Below the pieces are notes generated by a model. It was given only the letters and a program-made list of their open reading frames with translations, was not told where the DNA came from and did not search any database. A DNA stretch of 15,433 nucleotides from Alphaproteobacteria bacterium (GTDB lineage Bacteria > Pseudomonadota > Alphaproteobacteria > UBA8366). Below are positions 12,814 through 15,433 of this stretch, in pieces (the first letter of the stretch is position 1; each line of letters starts with the position of its first letter). The translations under genes were made by a program, and so were the position numbers. The stretch is from positions 1 to 15,433 of the forward strand of contig JASLSL010000095.1 of NCBI GenBank assembly GCA_030743445.1, given 5' to 3'.

Positions 12814-14964
12814 ATGCCCGATATCAAGGCCCTGCTCTGGCCCGACTCGGTCGCCGTCGTCGGCGCCTCGCCGGACGCGGAAATCCTGCGCGGGCGGATC
12901 ATGAAGGTCATCACCTCGCATCCCTTCAAGGGCGAGGTTCACCCGGTCAGCCGCAGCCACGAGCAAGTGTTCGGCCGCAAGGCCTATGCCTCGGTCGGCG
13001 AGATTCCGGGCGGCGTCGACATGGCGGTGCTGATCATCCCGGCCGAATTCGTGCCCGGCGCGCTCGAGGAATGCGGCGAGGCCGGGATCAAGGCGGCCCA
13101 GATCATCACCTCGGGCTTCGCCGAGGAGGCGGGTGCGGCGGGCGATGAAATGCAACAGCGGGTGCGCGAGATCGCCGAGCGGTACGATATGACGGTCTGC
13201 GGACCCAATGCCGAGGGTTTCGCCAACATGCTGGCCGATCTCTGCCCGACCTTCAGCCCGGCGGTCGACGAGCCCGACATGCCGCTGGTGCCGGAATGGC
13301 GGCGATCGGGCCATATCGGCGTGATCGCCCAGTCGGGCGGCGTCGGCTTTTCGTTCTACGATCGCGGCCGGCCGAAGGAACTGCCGTTCAGCTATGTGGT
13401 CACGACCGGCAACGAGGCCTGCCTCGAGATCGTCGACTTCATCGACCATATGCTGGACGAGGACAGGACCGACGTGTTCATTGCCTTCCTCGAGGACGTG
13501 AAGGACCCGGCGAAGTTCGCCCCGGTGGCGGAAAAGGCGTTGCGCGCCGGCAAGCCGATCATCGTCACCAAGATCGGGCGTTCGGCGGCCGGCGAGCGCG
13601 CGGCGCTGTCGCACACCGCGGCGCTGACCGGCTCCTACGCCGGTTATCGCGCGATGTTCGAGCGCTACGGCATCATCGAGGGCTACGATATCGAGGAGAT
13701 CGTCGACATCGCCGCCGGGTTCTCGTTCTGGCGCGACAAGCTGCCCCGGGGACGGCGCGTCGCGATCACCACCGGCTCGGGCGGGGCCGGCGGCTGGATG
13801 GCCGATCTCTGCATCGACGCGGGGCTCGAGGTGCCCGAGCTCGACCCGGCGGCCCGCGCCCGGATCGACGAGCACCTGCCGCCCTACGGCACCTCGCAGA
13901 ACCCGGTCGACGGGACGGCGCAGATCGTGCGTGTCGTGGGCTACGCCGCACTCGCCGAGATGGCGGGCTCGGCGGAGAACGTCGACGCGGTGGTCGCGAT
14001 CTGCTCGGCCCGCAACACCGCGACCTTCGAGCGCGACCGGGAAAATCTCGTCCGGGTCGCGACCGAGACCGATAAACCGATCGTCTTCTGCAGCTACACC
14101 ATGCCGCGGCCGCGCACGACCGAGATCATGAGCCGGGCCGGCTTCCCGCTCTACACCAACTTCCGTAATTGCGCTCGCGCGGTGCGGCTGATGGCCGACT
14201 ACCGGGTGCGGCGCGAGGCGTACCTCGCCGCGCCCCGGATCGAATCTGGCGCGGCGAAGGGCCGCAAGGCGGCGGCGAAGCACTTGGCGGCGGCCGGGAA
14301 GGTGTTGCCCGAGCATCAGGCGCGGCAGGTTCTCGCCGCCTACGGATTGCCGGTCGAAGTCGGTCGACTTGCGGCCGATGCTGACGCGGCAGCGGATATA
14401 GCCGCGAAGTTCGACCGACCGGTCGTGCTCAAGGTCCAGTCGGCCGACATCCTGCACAAGACCGAGGCCGGCGCGGTCGCGCTCAATCTCGAGGGCGAGG
14501 AAGAAGTTCGCGCGGCCCACGGCGAGTTGCTCGCGAGCGCCAAGGCCTACGCGCCGGACGCCGATATAGACGGCGTGCTGGTGCAGGCGATGGCGCGGTC
14601 GGGCCAGGAGGTGATCCTCGGGATCAGCCGCGACAAGGCCTTCGGGCCGATGCTGACGGTCGGGCTCGGCGGCATCCATGTCGAGGTGCTGGGCGACGTC
14701 GCGACGGCGCCGGCGCCTTTGGCCGAGGCCGAGGCGCGGGCGCTGCTGGCCCGGCTCAAGGGGGCGAAGCTGTTGGACGGCGTGCGCGGGGCGGCGCCGG
14801 CCGACACATCGGCGCTTGTCGAGTTGATGGTCGGCCTCTCCCGCTTCGCCGCCGATTTCACGCAAGAGGTCGCCGAGATCGACCTCAACCCGGTGCTGGT
14901 GCACGAGGAAGGCGAGGGCGTCACTGTCGCCGACGCGCTGATCGTGAAGCGCTCCGGCGGCTAA
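12814..14964 (+). CDS. NDP-forming acyl-CoA synthetase (acetate--CoA ligase family, fused alpha-beta)
   Basis: A 716-residue protein with the full domain order of the NDP-forming acyl-CoA synthetase superfamily. A CoA-binding Rossmann domain comes first (VAVVGASPD near residues 13-21). Succinyl-CoA-ligase-like domains follow, with QSGGVGFS and SHTAALTGSYAG; His267 is the likely phosphorylated histidine. A C-terminal ATP-grasp domain (about 495-716) contains VLKVQSADILHKTEAGAVAL, with a second conserved His548, and ends with EIDLNPVLV. Such enzymes interconvert acyl-CoA plus ADP and phosphate with free acid plus ATP. The start is at 12814, 25 nt after the dehydrogenase stop, with GGAAG upstream. 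Being cotranscribed with two acyl-CoA dehydrogenases suggests activation of a specific carboxylic acid rather than general acetate metabolism. Confidence 0.92.
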   Translation: MPDIKALLWPDSVAVVGASPDAEILRGRIMKVITSHPFKGEVHPVSRSHEQVFGRKAYASVGEIPGGVDMAVLIIPAEFVPGALEECGEAGIKAAQIITSGFAEEAGAAGDEMQQRVREIAERYDMTVCGPNAEGFANMLADLCPTFSPAVDEPDMPLVPEWRRSGHIGVIAQSGGVGFSFYDRGRPKELPFSYVVTTGNEACLEIVDFIDHMLDEDRTDVFIAFLEDVKDPAKFAPVAEKALRAGKPIIVTKIGRSAAGERAALSHTAALTGSYAGYRAMFERYGIIEGYDIEEIVDIAAGFSFWRDKLPRGRRVAITTGSGGAGGWMADLCIDAGLEVPELDPAARARIDEHLPPYGTSQNPVDGTAQIVRVVGYAALAEMAGSAENVDAVVAICSARNTATFERDRENLVRVATETDKPIVFCSYTMPRPRTTEIMSRAGFPLYTNFRNCARAVRLMADYRVRREAYLAAPRIESGAAKGRKAAAKHLAAAGKVLPEHQARQVLAAYGLPVEVGRLAADADAAADIAAKFDRPVVLKVQSADILHKTEAGAVALNLEGEEEVRAAHGELLASAKAYAPDADIDGVLVQAMARSGQEVILGISRDKAFGPMLTVGLGGIHVEVLGDVATAPAPLAEAEARALLARLKGAKLLDGVRGAAPADTSALVELMVGLSRFAADFTQEVAEIDLNPVLVHEEGEGVTVADALIVKRSGG

Positions 14965-14978
14965 AGGGCCACGGCCTC

Positions 14979-15002
14979 GGGCGCATATGTCCTGTTGCGC
15001 CC
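14979..15002 (+). terminator. possible terminator hairpin after the synthetase operon
   Basis: GGGCGCA (14979-14985) and TGCGCCC (14996-15002) form a perfect 7-bp stem around a 10-nt loop, 14 nt after the stop codon. There is no T tract, so its role as a terminator is uncertain. Confidence 0.35.
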
Positions 15003-15046
15003 TCGTGTGTTAGATACTTCCGATACATTTGAGGGGATTTGTTGAA

Positions 15047-15274
15047 ATGAAAAAGACCATCATCGCCGCCGTAGCCGTGGCGGCGTTCCTACTTGGCCCG
15101 ACGACGAGCCCGGCGCTCGCCGATTGCAAGGCCGAGATTTCCGACATACGCGGCGGCTTGGTCCGGGCTCCCGCCGGCCATGGTGTCGTTGAGGTCATCG
15201 AAAGATTGCTGGCGAAGGCGGAGCAGGCGCTGGCTGTCAACGGCGGAGCAAAACCAGTCCAGAGGGCGGCGTAA
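15047..15274 (+). CDS. small exported protein, 3' end replaced by IS sequence
   Basis: The 75-residue reading frame starts with a clear signal peptide (MKK, hydrophobic core AAVAVAAFLLG, cleavage after PALA near residue 25). A short mature part, DCKAEISDIRGG onward, contains a probable amphipathic helix. The start at 15047 has GAGGGG (15031-15036) as ribosome binding site; an earlier in-frame start at 15029 is less likely. The natural sequence appears to stop at about Leu62-Ala63, where TGTCAACGGCGG begins the insertion element. The last dozen codons (VNGGAKPVQRAA) are therefore IS-encoded. The original product was probably longer and its function is unknown. It could be called a pseudogene. 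Confidence 0.65.
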   Translation: MKKTIIAAVAVAAFLLGPTTSPALADCKAEISDIRGGLVRAPAGHGVVEVIERLLAKAEQALAVNGGAKPVQRAA

Positions 15275-15284
15275 AATTAGTCCA
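15242..15284. repeat. two subterminal IS repeats
   Basis: GGCGGAGCAAAACCAGTCCA (15242-15261) and GGCGGCGTAAAATTAGTCCA (15265-15284) match at 16 of 20 positions. Repeated sites near the tips are typical transposase-binding sites in IS21-family elements. Confidence 0.7.
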
Positions 15285-15313
15285 CTTGACGTGATGCCGT
15301 ACACGGTGTTGCG

Positions 15314-15343
15314 GGTTGTCCCTGTGGGCCCACCGGGTCAACC
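15314..15343 (-). terminator. long inverted repeat next to the istB stop
   Basis: Two 15-nt arms meet at the GTGGGCCCAC palindrome, with 13 of 15 positions paired. It lies 13 nt beyond the istB stop on the transcribed strand. It may act as a transcript end or protect the IS from readthrough; there is no T run. Confidence 0.45.
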
Positions 15344-15356
15344 TCGGGCTCGGTGG

Positions 15357-15433
15357 TCAAGCAGGCGTATTTGGGGATTTGCGCCGTTTTCGGCTTTGGT
15401 TGAGACGATAGCTCTCGCCGTTCATTTCCAGGA
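15357..15433 (-). CDS. istB: IS21-family helper ATPase IstB, C-terminal fragment (runs off the window)
   Basis: The minus-strand frame entering from the window edge reads LEMNGESYRLNQSRKRRK, then SPNTPA and a TGA stop (15357-15359). The motif LEMNGESYRL followed by a basic tail is the characteristic end of IstB-like ATP-binding proteins, the AAA+ partner that controls target choice of the IstA transposase. Only about 24 codons are present, so the ATPase motifs cannot be seen. Confidence 0.8.
   Translation of the reverse strand, partial: LEMNGESYRLNQSRKRRKSPNTPA

Larger units (their letters stand above)
15235..15433 (-). mobile_element. IS21-family insertion sequence, partial (istB end)
   Basis: The presumed terminus TGTCAACGGCGG starts at 15235 inside the small exported-protein gene. 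Two related 20-bp subterminal repeats follow, with 23-bp spacing, as is usual at IS21-family ends. Then comes the C-terminus of an IstB-like ATPase gene on the minus strand. The rest of istB, istA and the other end lie beyond the window, so the target duplication cannot be checked. The exact boundary is inferred from the TG start and the break in the host reading frame. Confidence 0.75.

Noticed and set aside
10353..12929. Minus-strand frame open for more than 2.5 kb upstream of the GST start, forming one 1086-codon frame with GST
   Set aside because: It is antisense to two well-conserved acyl-CoA dehydrogenases and the start of the synthetase gene, has low-complexity Arg/Gly/Asp-rich content and no domain. 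GST has its own good ribosome binding site. It is a GC-bias shadow frame.
12760..14904. 714-codon minus-strand frame opposite the NDP-forming synthetase
   Set aside because: No recognisable domain, composition typical of a third-position GC shadow, and fully covered by a convincing plus-strand gene.

Overview
The window reads as chromosomal DNA of a G+C-rich alphaproteobacterium. Support for this comes from strong GC bias at third codon positions in most genes, GC-rich palindromic intergenic repeats, and gene types common in Rhodospirillales-like genomes. That placement is inferred from style and content; there is no rRNA or tRNA to anchor it. I see no tRNA, rRNA, CRISPR array or replication origin.

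Layout from left to right. (1) Positions 1-120 hold a GC-rich palindromic repeat directly downstream of an AMP-forming acyl-CoA ligase gene (minus strand, 121-1734). That gene lies just behind a TerC/YjbE-type membrane protein gene (minus, 1782-2453). (2) A gene-free stretch of about 550 bp (2454-3009) carries a three-copy 17-bp tandem repeat, a 12-bp palindrome and an AT-rich control region for isocitrate lyase (plus, 3010-4422). That gene ends at a textbook intrinsic terminator. (3) A metallo-beta-lactamase-fold hydrolase gene (4594-5523) overlaps, by ATGA, an HpnL-like flippase-domain membrane protein gene (5520-6518). (4) A lower-GC pair of dipeptide/oligopeptide-type ABC permease genes (6632-7606, 7619-8518) follows, with no binding protein or ATPase gene nearby. 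(5) On the minus strand come a divergent LpxL/HtrB-like acyltransferase gene (8711-9658) and a glutathione S-transferase gene (9669-10352), 9 nt apart. (6) Divergent from these, a plus-strand operon holds two acyl-CoA dehydrogenases and a fused NDP-forming acyl-CoA synthetase (10536-14964). (7) A small exported-protein gene begins at 15047 and is broken at about 15235 by one end of an IS21-family element, whose istB gene enters the window on the minus strand.

Functionally the window leans towards fatty and organic acid use. Two different acyl-activating enzymes (AMP-forming and NDP-forming) and a probable two-subunit acyl-CoA dehydrogenase would feed CoA thioesters into oxidation. Isocitrate lyase would conserve the resulting acetyl-CoA carbon through the glyoxylate shunt. 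Malate synthase is not in the window.

The most unusual structure is a set of 3'-end echoes. A 20-codon relic of an acyltransferase C-terminus lies on the far side of the dpp permease pair. It matches the end of the intact acyltransferase gene (29 of 32 bp, two of the three differences synonymous), so the permease pair is bracketed by gene-end copies. Likewise the last about 40 bp of the glutathione S-transferase gene is echoed just upstream of that gene. Both suggest past gene duplication and loss, or insertion, around this locus. I did not find a clear undescribed multi-gene system.
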